A DNA stretch of 64,000 nucleotides from Rotaria socialis (GCA_905331475.1 CAJNYU010001569.1:6870-70869), one strand, 5' to 3'; positions 47,628 to 62,095 are shown, counted from the first letter of the stretch. Notes: generated from the letters alone by a model not told the origin. Translations and numbers: made by a program.

Positions 47628-49261
47628 GGTAAATAATAATCAATATAATAAACAATAAACTGTAGAAAAAGAAACGTGTGATTGTATGTCGATGAATGAA
47701 TCACATCATAATAAACGACAAAATGTCGAATATATATATTTTTTTCTTTTTCTCTTCGGTTCTTTTTTTTCTATGTGTTTTTTTCTGCGGTTCTTGATAT
47801 AAACGATGAGTAAAGTGAATGTCGTTGATTGTGGCTTTTTGTGTTTCAAGAATGAAACAATGTCAATAATAATGATGCTGGCAAATGGTACGAAGTTAAA
47901 GAGGAAAGAAAGTCTTTTGCCAATAATAATTCAGAGATGCGACGAACGGCGCCGGTTGATGATGGTGAATATCGTTCGGACTGGTATTTTTCCTTCTCTT
48001 CTTCTTTTTTTTCTTCTGCTTCTTCTTCTTCTTCTTCTTCTTCGCAATGTAATAATAATGGGTAAACGCGAAGGAAAAAGCAACAGAAAGAATAACGTAA
48101 GGCGCAAACAAACAGCAAACCGCAAAACGGCTACGACGTCGATGGCAGAAAGGAAGAATATATATATATATATATGTATATTATATATCTATATTTATAT
48201 CTATGCGAAGAAAAATCTTCTATGAATGAGTAACACAGAAAGAAAGGATGTGAGAATAGAATAGTCGACTAATATCTTGTATTAGTAATAACAACAACAC
48301 AAACTAGATGAAGGAAGATGCTTTATTAACGTCATCTCGACTGCATTCTCTCGCGCTCTATCGGTGCTAGTAAAGCTGAGCAACGAAGTCGTTGTCCTCA
48401 TTGTCGTCCTCTTCTTATTTTTCTTCTTCTACTCTGCTGTGTATACATCATTGACTATGTGTTCGCACACACGTACGAACGGAGAAGAGAGAGAGAGAGA
48501 GAGAGCGATAGAAAGAGAGCGCGAGCAAAGAAACAAGAAAAAAAGCATCTTATTAACATAAAAAAAAGTACGCCAACCATACAAGGAACGATTGTATATG
48601 TGTTCGCTGGTTGGACTTCGGATGTTAGAAGTAGTAGTGCTTGGTACAGAAAAGGAAGAGAGACATTACCCCCCGCAAAAAAAAGAAAGATTTGACGTTC
48701 GCACCCCAACACAATAAAGCAATCTGTTAAATGTACATTTATCTACATCAGTGATTCTGTTTTGTTTTTTCATCTTTAATCAACTGATACTTATCCTATT
48801 GGAAATTTAAATTACAAATAATAATAAAAAATAAATAAATAGAATCGATCCTTGGACCACGTGCAACATCGATAGAATAGGCGAACGCCAATCTCAATAA
48901 AAAAGAATAGAAGCTGGTTCGAAATAAGATGATGCAAGAGAATATTATATATATATATATATGTTGGCTTCCTTTTACCACTGAATAGTCTCCCGTCTAG
49001 AGAACGTATCATCTTTTTTTTATGCTAATTGACAATGGATATTTATATCATATGTGTGTCTCAATGAGTATACGTATGCAAGCATAAATTGGGTAAAAAA
49101 AGACCTGTGCAACTCGTTAGTCATTTCGAGATAATATGATTACACCTTAGGTAACATAAATGAATAAGAATGATCGATGATTGGCGGTCAGACTTATATC
49201 TAGTTTCATTGTCTCTTTAACGCATAAATTCACACCGAAGTTGAAAAACATCATAACTTAC
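47628..49261. other. Intron of the long/medium forms and likely promoter of the short form
   Basis: Rich in simple repeats: CTT triplets at 48007-48041, AT at 48158-48174, GA at 48487-48503. It lies just upstream of the signal-peptide ATG at 47627, whose context (ACC ATG) is good, with an in-frame stop 12 bases before it. No other gene seen. Confidence 0.5.
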
Positions 49262-52200
49262 GTTCGGGTATAGCTGCGCGATTGTTCCAGCTAATGCTTG
49301 GATCATAGTCGACTAAGGACGGATTGCGAATACAGCTTTGTATTAAGTTTTCACGGCGATTATCCGCAACAAGAATCACCTAATTATTTATTTAACAGTG
49401 TTACGAAGCGGTTGTTACGTTTTGGATAGTTATACTTACATCTTGTACATAACCATAAAAATTAGTTCCGCATATATTTATTTTTCTATCACCAAATAAA
49501 CTGAAATACCCTGTCAGATTAGTGTAACGTCGAGTTTCATAATCAAATGTCAGATCAAGCTATTAAAATAAAAATAAACGATGAAAAATGTCGGTTATCA
49601 AAATGATTAATAGCATACCGTATTTGATGTTTTTTGACAATGCAAAGTATGCCATTGATCACCTCGTACACGGCTAGGAAAATCGTATGTGTAAATAGAA
49701 GGACCGTTTTGAATAATCAAACGTGGATAATAATTCTTCGAAAAAAAAATAAGGTAAATCGAATCAAGTTCGTTCATGTCGATAAGAAATTAAAGTTCTT
49801 ATCTTTATTTACCTGAAGTACAATTGAAACTTGAGTAGGTCCATCACGTGCTACGTATAAAGTTGAATTAGATGACGTCGTAAAAATAGTGATTTCAATT
49901 TGTTCGTTTTGACCAGGTCCAATTTGAGAAAAATAACGAACTAAACCTGTGTTACCCATGTCAACAGATGTCGGAGCGCAGACCATTGAACAATCGGTTT
50001 GACCACAAAATGGTAATGGACGATTATTTTGTTGTTGACAAGGTATTTGTCGATCACACATGGCGCCCTGTTGATAGAAGCAATCATAACGATCAGCTTT
50101 AAGAGCGCCGTCGGGCAGTAATGGGTGACGGTTATAGGTAACATTAGCGTAACAACCAACAAACGGTTGACTCGATGTTTCTGGCATTAGCCGATACGAA
50201 CCGCCAATCGTAACAACATCAAAAAACATCGGCGATTGTTCGGGTATCTGAACTTGTGTTGCACGTTTATCTATTTGTACATGCATATTCTGTTGTGAAT
50301 AGGCATCAGGAATTTGTCGTGTAACTAAAATGTGATGTTGCCGTCCATCATTAATTGTTTGATTGTCATTGTAGAGAATGTGCGATGTTTTATTATTTGG
50401 TGAATAATATTTCAATTGTAATTTGCCATCTTTTAAACATAGAACTAAGCCACGTTGATCATCGTTTGAATACATAGATGTAATAACACCATTAGGCGAC
50501 AGAGTTTTTATTGGCATTTGGCAATAGCGAAACTCATCGTTCGGTTGAACTTGAAGTTCGATTACATCACGACGATCACGCATTGAAAAGCTCACTTCAG
50601 GTGCTACATACGATATTACATTTTTGCCTATGAAGAAAAGATATGTTTCAATTTAATTTTCCTGTCAGACAAATTTTTATTTTGCGTTGATTATGTTCAA
50701 GGACTTGCTCGTAAAAATAAATCTAATTATTCAATTGATGTAGAGTCTCTAATTGTATTTATTAGAATTGTGGCTTCAAGGCAGAAGCTACTATTTCTTA
50801 TACAATACGTTTATTTAATTGTTTCATTTCCGCTTGCTATTAATTAGCTGCGAATTCTCAATGAATAAAATAATCTTTCGCAACGTGGTACAATGCTCGT
50901 CTCCTGGACTAGCATCTTTTGTGCTACAGTTAGATTAACTTTTTATGCATTCTATTTGATCAACTTCTGTCTTGACTTGCCAGACAATTGTAAAGTCTCT
51001 TTTGTGAAACTTGATAGCAACAGTTGTGGGTATGTGAAAGAAAAAGAAAATGTCCTTCGATAGATAATATTAAGAAATTATTGATAAGAGCGGAGCGCCA
51101 TATGTGTTTCGTACTCTCAAAGACTTAAAGTCGAATTGATGAACTATTCTCACATGAAAATAGAAAAACAACTCGCAATGAATTTATTCAAACGGCTAGT
51201 TCAATGTTTCGAGTATATCTTGATACGATATTATAATACTCTCGAAAGTTCACAGTTTAGAGTCAATAGACGGCCAGTTGAAAGTAGAAAAAGAAAAAAA
51301 CGACGAGCTCTATTATTTCTTCTTGTGGTATAATTTAAAATCAGAAGACTTGATAACATGAATTATACAACACGGATAGTTCTATTCGACGTAATAAAAG
51401 AAAAAGTAACAGACAACTTCTTCTGGTCTATACACATTTTTATTGAGTTCGTTTTTTTTGTTTCGTAAATTGTCTACTCAATAAACACAAGTTGTCAAAA
51501 GTAAAGTATAATAATAGTGATGAATTGAATATAAAATATACTTAATGTATCATTAAAACTCATTATAAGCTTTATAGTTGAAGATAATGTCAAGAGATAA
51601 AATACATTTATATGCAATTTTTTCGCTCAGTAGGAGGGCGGCGCTCCTATGAACAACATCGGGTTGGCCCTCCCCGGAATGTTCAAGCACATCTCCGGAA
51701 GGTAAATTCTTATATACGACTACCGTAGATGTTCTAGGTGTGTCTCTAGTGTGTTTCTGGTCCGTCTATACAGTTAGTTCCTGTTACATCTGAAGAAATT
51801 TCTCACTTTGTTTTTGTGAAACTCATTATATATTTTCGAGGAAAATGGTGATTGTAAATTTAAAAGCGAGATGAACAAACCGTTTATGTCTTAATTATAA
51901 ATGTTAAACTTACGTCCACGTTTTATTAATTGACAGATATTAGTTAATCTTGCTAGATGATGAATATGCTCTAATTTCACAGTAGATTTTTCATTTAACA
52001 TAATATCTTTAATACATCCAATAAAGTTATCTCCATCTAAGTCGGGAAGTTTTTCTTTAATAAAACCATCTAATTGTCCAATATAAATTTTATTAATACG
52101 AAAATTATTACTAAATTTCTTCGTCACCACAGTTCCGTCAATGTCGAATATCAAATCGTCTTTATTAATTAATTTTAAAATTAATTTATGTTCACGTCCA

Positions 52201-55200
52201 TCATTGATTAGTATTGAATTATTCATAAAAATCTTCATTCGTTTCCGTTGTTTGTCATCATAGGTCAATAATAAACGTTCATTGTAAATACTTAATGTTA
52301 GAAAATGCTCATAAGTTTTATCGGCTAATGAACAAATAATACTATTCATATCTTGAGTATAAAACGAAAAAGAAAATATACGAAATTCTTCAGGATTATC
52401 AAGAGTAATAATCAATGGACGATCGTATTCTTTAAAAGAAATAATTTGATCAATATAAATATCGTTATATGATAGAATTTCGGCCGTTTTTAAAACAATA
52501 CTACTCGATGGACATTGTTGTCGATTTAGAGATAATTGTTTAAACGATAATAATTGATCATTAAATGTTATATTTTGTAAGCAGCCTATAAATAGACTTC
52601 GTGGGCCGAATGTAAAATTTTCGATGATCAATTTTGATGTTGAAAGTTCAACGGAAATTTTATTGGGTTTAAAAATTTTACTTTTCATAATCCAGGCTTC
52701 AAGATTATTATCCGTACGTTGTAAATGAACCGTATATAGATTTCCGTCATTAATAGGTTTTTGTTCATCATTTAATAGAATTCGTTGCGCTAATTTATCA
52801 CGTATAACTAATGCTAAATAACCGTCAACGTCGATATTCAAACTAATTTGATCGAATTGCATAAGTGTACTAACATTCGAACGTGTGCGAAATGAAAAAA
52901 CTAATGTATTAAATTGTGCATTGATCGGCGATGGAATAACTATTTCGTTGTTATCATTAGGAAGAAAACCAATGGTTTGACTCGAATCAGACGATTTCAT
53001 GTCAACGACAACAAATACTTTATCATTTAATAATGATTGTGATGAAATTGTAGGCGTTGTTGAGTCTTTTACATTTTCATCATTCTCATCTGTTAAATCT
53101 TCTTCGCGAAGATTTATTGCTTGTCCTGTGTTCCCGACTATAATCTAAACAAAAACAAAATGTGTTTGAGAAATTAAATGTTTTAGCAGAAGTAGCTTCG
53201 ACTATGACGGCAAAAGAGAAAACCACTCATAATATTAACGATGGACTACTTATCATGATTGGACCCTCGGGTCGGAGAAAGGGCTTAGCGTATCTTCCTG
53301 ACTTACGCCACTATTGTACACAGATGACTGACAGCTTTTCTTAGTCATCTCCTTTACAATATTAGTATTGGTCTCTTTTGCGTACTCAAAAAATGAGTTC
53401 ACTACTAAAATCGGTCAGTGTGTCCGCCCGTCCGTTTACTCGATAATTCTTCACAATTACATTCGATTAAGCTGAAATTTTGTGCGTGAATTATCTGATC
53501 AATATCTACTAGGTCGAGTTTGAAGATGAGAAGGATCCGTCAAGAAATGGCTGAGTTATCGAAAAAATTGTCATTTTTGATCAGACCATCCCTGAGGGGG
53601 ACTACTACAGGGATTTTTCAAAAAACAAATTTTTTTCTCAGAATTATCCATAACATATATAAATCGACTCAGATTTTAACGCTGATTCCGAATCTGATAT
53701 TAGTTTTGAACTAAATCGTAGCTTTCTAACGAAACATCGCCTGAAAACCGTCTCAAAATGCACAAAAACTGCATCCAGAAATCAAATTGCCTAGTTTCTC
53801 ATGATAATGTTGGTGTTCAGACATTCTAGTATGACTCATATGTCCCATGCATTTTTTGCAGTACACATAACTCTCGGATGAAATCGGAAGTTTCCACATT
53901 TATTTTATACATAACTATAAAACTATGAAAGAATTAATCATTTCAGTTGCCAGAAATAATGCACTACAGTATATACTATTTTCTTTTCTAGTAGCTAATC
54001 TTCATTGTTCGAGATTATTAAAAATACCAATCTAATCATATCAATTTTCTTTAATCTAAAAAAATTTTTTTTGTATGAAATAGATACGGGACATGTTCTA
54101 TAACTCTAAACAAGCCATTAGGCATGCCTCTTAAAGTTTTCAATAAATAACAAAAAAAAATTGTTTGTTTTCATAAGGAAATGCGATAATTGAAATGACT
54201 TTTGTATTGATTTAACTCGAAAGAAGAAGTGTGAACGCTACTGTACTGAAACTATCACCAAATCAATTCATGCGTATCAAATCACTTTAGTAAGCAGCTG
54301 CTGTGTTTTCGTGTGTATGAATTTTTCATGCTGGCTAAGTGAAAATAGCTGCGGGCGAAATAAATGCAAAATTACTTGTGCTTTCTATCTGAACTATTGA
54401 ACATTCGGCTGGGATTATTTAGGTTAATAACTACGTTAGGATATTTTATATTTCGCCTAAAGGTAGGAGACCACTATATTAGCACAAAGTTCAAAGCTCA
54501 ATGTGTTGTAATCGATATATAAAATGATTTAGTAAGAGTGACTGGTACATATTTATTGTGAACGGAAAAAAAGTTGTTTGAATAAAATGACTCAAGAGCC
54601 CTTCTCTGTCCGCACAGATCTTACTTCTCGATCATAAAGAAAAAAAGCTTTTGTCGAAAATGCATCTGATAGCCGTCCATTTACTCCCATTCGTTCATAT
54701 TTATAAGGTCATAAAATGTTTCAATATAAGCATCTACACTATTCACTTAGTGGTTCAAAAGCTTCTTAATCAAAATTTGTTTTTTTTCTAAATGTTAATA
54801 GTTATTGTTTATCCATACTATTATAGCACGCGGAATTAATAAAAAGTGTTGCGTTCATAATAATCTCTTACTGCCATTCACGTAATTTCCTTGCGTTTTC
54901 TTATCAAGACAATTTTCTACTTGAATTCAAATATCATCATAATAACAAACAGACAGCGACGGCCAAATAGGCCAGCGGGATAGGCACACATAGACAGGCT
55001 TAAGGGTCCTACAGTCTATTATGAACCAACCAGAATTATTGGACCCCTGGCTTATACACATAAAAGGTCTCTCACTAGACATGGATATAAGACTAATACA
55101 TTCATTAACTTGTAATATGTTTTCATTTCAGCTGAGTTCAGTTCGAAAGAAAAACAAGACTCGATCGTATCTCTACCATTTTATTATGTCATTTGAACTA

Positions 55201-56543
55201 ATCAAAAGCAATAAAACAAAAAAGAAAAGGGAGAGCGAGAGACGAGAGAATAAGACGACTGCTGTTATTCTCAGCTTCATTTAGATAAACATACGTATAA
55301 GAAGGAAAAAAAACAGTTGATGAACGAAGTCCTATATTAAATCGATTTTTTTTTATAGTTCAACAAAGAATGTCGAAGTGTTTGTTTTCAAAACGCTTAC
55401 ATGTGTTTCTTAATTGAGTCGCTCAATAAAACAAACTCATAGCGAACGTTTATAGGGATAAACTTATAGTAATTACAGTTAATGGAATAACTTAAAATAT
55501 TAAATGCATTTTTATTTTGTATATATATAGACATGGTATTGATCTACCAAACTTACATCGCCAATTTTTCCATTAAAATCCCCATTAGGGACGGGTGTTA
55601 ATTCTGCTCCAATAAATATATTTGCCTTTGATTGCCATCCATCAGGCAATTGTACATCGGATTGTTCAACATTATCAAGATCGAATCGTAGCTGTAGAAA
55701 AGAGAAAAAAGAAAAAAGAAGAAAATGAGTTTTCTCTCGAAGACAAAAGAAAAGGCCGGATTTAGAATTACCTTTCTGTCCAATCGTTGAATATTCAATC
55801 GGTGCCATTTGCCATCGTTGATCATTATTTGATCAGTAGGTTTACTTGTTAGAATTACATCTGGAAGATCGTCTTGTGAGAAAATTATTTTTGGTTTACC
55901 ATCCTGGTAGAAAAAAAAATACAAATAATTTTTTTCTATCATCTCCTTTCTACAATCATTTTAACTCACTTCAATATCAAATACATAATAGATATTATCA
56001 TAGGCAAATCCAGCGAGAATTGTTGTTGCTTGAGATATTTGTTGATTAGTGAGAAGTGAAAAAGATATTGATTCTGATAGTGTGTAATCTTCTTCGTCGG
56101 TCGTATATTTGGTTCGAACATTGGCGGGTGATGGATATTCACTAATCGTTTTAGGTATCAAACGATTGCTGCCTAATGATGCTTCGGTAAGAGCACCGCC
56201 TAGACATAAAGAAAGATTTATAAATAAAACATAAGATTTGAATGATGATGATAGGAGCCGTGTTAGTCATTCGCCTGATTAATTTTCAACTAGTAGCGAT
56301 AAGTGCAAAGAATAATAATCACATTAATATTCCACATTCAAGTTCAACTTTTGTTAAAGCATGTGTGAATATGAGAATATGTATGTCGCATTTCAAGAGC
56401 TTACCGATAGTAAAAGTCTCATTGAACGATGACGTATTATTTATATTATCGTCATTCAATAATTTTAAATATTGTTGTTGACATAAATATAATCGAAGGA
56501 AAAATAAAGTAAGAATAAATGGATAATGTTTTGCGAGCGACAT
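49262..56543 (-). CDS. Laminin-G block of the same locus (medium isoform 5' half, own signal peptide)
   Basis: Nine exons assemble in frame: 56543-56405, 56199-55970, 55903-55772, 55691-55557, 53144-51914, 50627-49813, 49735-49619, 49559-49440, 49379-49262. The first encodes a signal peptide (AKHYPFILTLFFLRLYLC). At least five laminin-G domains follow: exons 2-4 (DGKWHRLNIQRLDRK, FIGAELTPVPNGDFNGKIGD), two in exon 5 (FIGCLQNITFND and FIGCIKDIMLNEK near their ends), one in exon 6 (FVGCYANVTYN) and one across exons 7-8 (GDQWHTLHCQKT). The last exon ends in phase 1 at a strong GTAAGT donor, exactly fitting the phase-1 acceptor of the first EGF exon at 47357; joined, the protein would have about 1996 residues. 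Without splicing a TGA follows within four codons, giving a secreted form. LamG arrays of this kind mediate adhesion and synapse contacts. Confidence 0.8.
50628..51913 (-). other. Long intron between LamG exons
   Basis: Mostly AT-rich. A GC-rich island at about 51626-51705 stands out (contains GCTCAGTAGGAGG and later GGGTTGGCCCTCC). Otherwise nothing. Confidence 0.4.
53145..55556 (-). other. Long intron between LamG exons
   Basis: About 2.4 kb. 53380-53640 contains a GTCCGCCCGTCCGTTTACTC stretch and a less AT-rich sequence that looks like a dispersed repeat, but I saw no ends or coding. Nothing else of note. Confidence 0.35.
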
Positions 56544-57437
56544 AGACTTTGATTAGAAATATTTAATGATGATATTCGTGATTAGTCTATATTGATCATT
56601 CAAAGAATTTAACATGGTACACATGAATGATGTGCGAAAGCGCATCTATGTTGAGAGAAAAGAAAAATATATGAATGTTTTATCTCTCTGTCTCTCGTTC
56701 TCTCATTATCGTAGTGTGTAGGCTGATCGATGACCATCACATCAAAACGCAAAAAAAAGAAAGACAAAGAGTTTGTGAGCGAGTGAGTAAGAGAGACGAA
56801 AGAAGAAGAACAAGAAGAAGAAAGATTTCTTGCTCTTTCATATAGAAACTAGTGTGAGCTATACACATAGTTCACCATCGCTTCTGTTGTTCAGTTTATA
56901 TATATATATATATATAGATGGTGGATGAAAGCAGATGATGAGGATGGAAGAAGAGAATGAGACTGAACTGTGTGAGTGACGAGTAAAGAAATGAGTAAGA
57001 GAAAAGAGAAGAGAAATTTTTTCTCTATTTGGTCCAAAGCGAAAAAATAAAATTGTATCGGCGTTGTCGAGGGAGAAAGAACAATGGTGTAGTCGTAGTA
57101 GTAGTGGTCAGCAGTATAAAATCGGTTCGTGTCTGTCTTCTTCATGTCTCGGCGACACACTGGGTGTATATGCATATATACATATACACATATATATATA
57201 TGTATTTTGCATGAGTAAAAGAGCGTGAGCATCAAGAGTGAAATTAGTCGTCGCCGGCTGATGCATGATTTCTTCTTCATTGAGTTGCCTGTCCGGTCGG
57301 AACAAGAAAAGGAAGAGAGTAAGTGTCATAGAGAGAGACGGATGCTACGACCGAAAGAAGCAAATGGTTCCACTGTAATACTAGTGTTTCGAGAGGTCTT
57401 ATATATTGAGTATCAACACCTCTGTTTGCGTTGACCC

Positions 57438-57477
<40 letters not shown>

Positions 57478-58586
57478 TGCTACGTATAACCTTTGTCGAC
57501 GTCGCGCACACTTGTGCACAATTAAATCGTATACATATATACATATGAATGCATATACGCATATAAATATATACATGAAATGTATCAGATCAGTTAAAGT
57601 GTGAGCACATATGTCGCACGATTGAGATAAATATTATTTTATATCAATGCTGAATCATATTTATAAGTTGAAATTCATGTTTCGAAATGAATAAAACCAA
57701 TTTTCTTTTGTCAAAAGAAGACCGATAAGATGCATCAAATTACATGTAAAATCTCAATTTTCTTCTGACACAAACAAAAAGACATCAAACTACATGCATA
57801 CTATATATTATATAAGAGCACTCGTGAGAATAAAACAAAAAAGAAAAGGTTCCCCAATGGTACGAGAATGAGCACTGTCCTGTCAAAAACTAGAAAGTAA
57901 ACCGATCAAGAAGAAAACATGGGATTGCTAGACGCACCCAACACGTGACCATTTGCACTACTATTGATGATAACGGACGATTAATTCAATCTTTTAATCA
58001 TACAATTTATGTCTCATTAGATGCAATCATTTCTTCTTTATACATTCCAATATAATATCAGATAACAATGAGTATGTCTACCTAGATGATTAGATAAACT
58101 AGTCATAGATAATTGAACGTTTGAGAAACAAATAATGATGAAGCAAGAGTACGATCCGTCGGAAGTACTTTATTTAACATGACTTGCTTGCTCAAGTTTA
58201 TAATCGTGAAAAGTGATGTAAGAATGTGGGAGATTCTAAAACTGTCTCATTCTATCTTTAATCACTGCATGTTTGATCATCTTTCATCTTGCATAGATGA
58301 AGATTTATTGTTCTCAACACGCAACATATACATATGCATATACAGATGCTTGTCAAGTATAGTTACAATTAAATTCTAATTTTTTCTCTTTATATTCTTA
58401 TTAAGCATGCATCATTATTTAAACATTTATCAGTCGACTTGTGTGCAGCAAATGTTTAAAAGAAACACTACACTTTTGAATTCAAATATTTCTATGTTAT
58501 TGTGTTGTTTTGATTAATACAAATAATAACTACGTAAGAGTAGTGCTAAATATTAGTGATACTATTCTATTCTTTTAGAGACTTAC
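56544..58586 (-). other. Intron of the long form and likely promoter of the medium form
   Basis: Contains AT (56898-56917), GA-rich runs and a (TC)n tract at 57441-57474. No coding seen. Confidence 0.4.
57441..57474. repeat. (TC)n microsatellite
   Basis: Seventeen TC units in the intron upstream of the medium-isoform start exon. Confidence 0.9.
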
Positions 58587-61500
58587 ATTGGCACATATCG
58601 AGATCATTAATGTCTCTTTTTAAACGCTCATCATTGTGCATAAATGCACAACATTCTAACGGTGATAAATAAATTCTCCATCAGAAAAAAAATTAAAATC
58701 TCAACCTTGAATACTTACCAAATGGTTGCTTTTGATAAGACCACGATATTGAGCGAAATTGAACGTATGTATTAAAAGATAACGAAGATGACGGCGATGG
58801 TTTGTTCGACTGAATAAAAATTGATTTTGTTGTGTAATCGACAAGTTGGCCAAAAAGAAAAACAGATAAGGATGATGGCGAACGATAAATAAGATTGACG
58901 AGCAACGGTGTTTGATAAGATAATTCAGTAATTTGTGTACGTAGAAGTCCGCGATTAAATGGTAGCCAAAGATCAAAATGTAAAATTGATGATGATGAAT
59001 TTAAAACAATTAAATTAATATGAAGTGATGCATCATTTTTAAAATATTGTGAGAAAAAAGATGATGAACTATTCATATGATCAATTGAAAAAATAAATGT
59101 AAAAGTTAATTCTAAAAATCACGAAAAAAAACCTTTTAAACCAAAACTTTTTGTTTTTGTACCATTACCTGTCGAGCATCTACCTAAATCCCACATACAA
59201 TTTTCCTGCTGATTATGAATAGGAGAGAAAGTAATAAGATTATTCTCATTAAAATTTGTTTGCATATCTAAATGATAAAAACAAAAGAACATTGTAAATT
59301 TTTTTTTCGGACAAGATTTTGTCTACGAACGTTTTTTAACAACATTATAATTATTTGGATTTGCACCAAAAGTAAATGATAATTCAGCACTTTTGGATTT
59401 ATATTCAACTGATGTAAAATCAATTTCATATTTAATTAAATTGTTGTCTAAATATAAAATTAATCAATATTTTGCTTCAGACATTTTCTCTTCGATCTAT
59501 TTATTTTTGTTTCAAACATAATAAATACCATTTGTCAAATATCTTATCATTTCTCAGTTGTTACTATAATTGTTTATTTACCCCTTAAGTTATTTTCTAT
59601 GATTTACATAAATTATATACTAATCTTGTGGTCCGACATGAACAAGGATTTTTCCTTTTTTTCTGCTCGACTAAAAATACATTAACATGGGAAAGTAGAC
59701 AATAGAGCGTCACTTAAACGATTGTGAATAACCATTGGCTATGTTAATGATCAGTTCCGTTATTAGCAAAATTAAATTCATAATTATTTCCGAGTACGTT
59801 TTATCGATAAACAAAGTAGTTTTAAACATTATTCTCTATTTGAAATAGATGAATAAAAATTATGATAAAGACAAATTTTCAATACAAAACCGTTTTTTGC
59901 TCTACTATTTATATTTATGATTAGAATTTAAATTTCTTTGAACTATGCGAAATATTGACGGATATTGAAAATTTTCTTTAATTCTTTTCATAGGATTACA
60001 TAAGCGATTAACATATAAGGACATATGCAGACGTTCTTAATGGCGTACAGAAAACGGAGCAAAACAAGCCACAGTCAGCTGCCCATGTCAATCGTAAGCA
60101 TTTTGTATTGGCTATTATCAACTAACACACACACACACATATATATATATAGGTATGTCCAACGTAGTGATTAATTGACCGAGGACGACAATCATATACG
60201 CATTGATTCGTTCTAAGTTTTCTTTCAATCATTCTTAAGCTTCATTCCTATGCATGTCTTATGTAGACAAAAACAGGACCATGACCCCCTTCAATTGTTT
60301 ACTTGATCGTTTAATTCAAAAGCATATACTGCTCTCTTCACCTTCATCTTTCGATCTTCTCTGTGAAGAGAGCGAAAACAGTTTAGCTTTGTTACTCTAC
60401 CGCAAGTTGAGTGAAAGAAGACGACACACTCGAAAGTCAATCTGCTCTATATTCACACACACACACACACATATATACATATACAAAGTGTTCATTATTT
60501 TTTTTGTCTCGGGCAAATCTTCGTTCTTAGTACGTTTGCGTAGAATATGTGGACACTTTAATCATAGACTGTTCAATAAAAGGAAGAAAAAAAGACTTGA
60601 CAACGTAGGTGTGTATGTGTTTCATCATATATGTTGACAGGCGATCATTCTCATTATCTTTCTTTTGTCTTGATGAATATATACACGCGAACAAGTTCAA
60701 CTGCTTGTGCGTGAATACCATATCAAAACAATTAACGCCACAGATCAAAGATTAGTACTACTAGTCTTGATAGTAATGACGATAAATCATAGATTGCATC
60801 ATATATTACTAGGACGAGTGAGCAATACTGCTTTTAGTAAACATTCAATAGCAGACACGACGACCACCACCACCACCAACAACAACAACAGGTCAGTTAG
60901 ATGATCAGCGTACGCGTATATGTGTTAGGCGTTTAATCGGGCAGACATAATGTAAACATACCGAACTGACTGACTGACTGACTGACTGACTCGATGGCTG
61001 ACCGAACAAGAAGTGTTTCATTAGGAGTGATGCCTATAGCATCTTCTACATCTGGTTGATCGCAAGCGCTTTGTTCTGTTTAATGTTGCCTGTGTGTGCG
61101 TGTGTACAAGCGGAAAAATGAAACATAATATGTTGCGTAAAGAAGATGAAAAATATTAAAAAGATTATCGACATGTTCCAGACTAATAAATACGGTCATC
61201 ATTAGTATGAACAAAAAACAAAACCGATAAGAATTTTCAGACAGCTAATGCCTTTTAGGGTTAGCTTTTCACGCGGCATTAGATTAGATAAGCATTGCGA
61301 ATATTTTTTCTTTCTATTTTTTTTACAACTTAATGACTTACTCATCATAGTTAAAATGCTACAAGTTTTATTGCTACAATCACATTGATATCTTGGTTCT
61401 TCATCGACATTTAAACATTCGCACGATGAACTTGAACATAATGACGCTTGTTGTTCACACACTTCAGATTGATAATTATTGAATAGCGATGAATAAATTG

Positions 61501-62095
61501 GATGCTGGATACGTTCCGGGCATCCACAAATACCATAACGAAGATTACGTACGTATCCATGATAGGATTGAAATAAAAATTCGCTTGAATAACGCTCCTT
61601 TTTGTATATATTGAATGGTAAACCGCCGATATAAACAGATGAACTTGTACTCAATGATGTAAATGGTGTATAATTGAGAACTTTGGTTTTTATTATACGA
61701 TTTTCAACATTTCGTAAGGCAACTGAATAGAGAACAATTTCTGTAATCAATGATGAACGTCGTTTGAATACAATTTTATACCATTTATTATCATTTATTG
61801 ATTGATCAAATTTTTGGTAGGATTTATTTTTACTAAAATTTTGTTCCACGATTAATTTTCCTTGATAAATTGAAACAAGAATGGAATCGAGATTATAATT
61901 ATCGTACGTATAAAAAATTAGACCATTTCTTGTTTTTGTACGAAATTCAAATGAAAATGAACCATTATTGCATAAATATAAAGACGGATAGATAACAAAT
62001 ATTGCATTTTTATCTTTTGCTTTGATTTCATTTGGATTGAACTCAATTGAATTCGCATAGGAAATAATAAACAACAGGATAAACCACATAAACAT
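58587..62095 (-). CDS. Distal 5' exons of the locus: signal peptide, LamG, EGF-like, LamG (long isoform)
   Basis: Exons 62095-61342, 59447-59331, 59267-59169 and 59111-58719 join in frame, and a further exon 58675-58587 is likely. Exon 1 gives a signal peptide (MFMWFILLFIISYANS), a laminin-G domain (DNKWYKIVFKRRSS, SVYIGGLPFNIY) and a Cys-rich EGF-like unit (SSCECLNV, YQCDCSNKTC). The next three form a second, divergent LamG-like region. The exon at 58675-58587 reads LSPLECCAFMHNDERL and ends in phase 1, matching the acceptor at 56199, so the long form would bypass the 56543 start exon. However the previous exon ends in phase 1 while this one needs phase 2, so this junction is unresolved: a different donor, a sequence error, or a damaged long form. 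Confidence 0.65.
59448..61341 (-). other. First long intron of the locus
   Basis: Contains (ACTG)n at 60965-60991, CCA/CAA triplets at 60859-60890 and two CA/TA tracts near 60125-60150 and 60455-60482. A 127-codon + frame at 60254-60637 has no domain and spans a repeat; likely chance. Confidence 0.4.
60965..60991. repeat. (ACTG)n microsatellite
   Basis: Nearly seven perfect tetranucleotide units in the first long intron of the locus. Confidence 0.9.
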
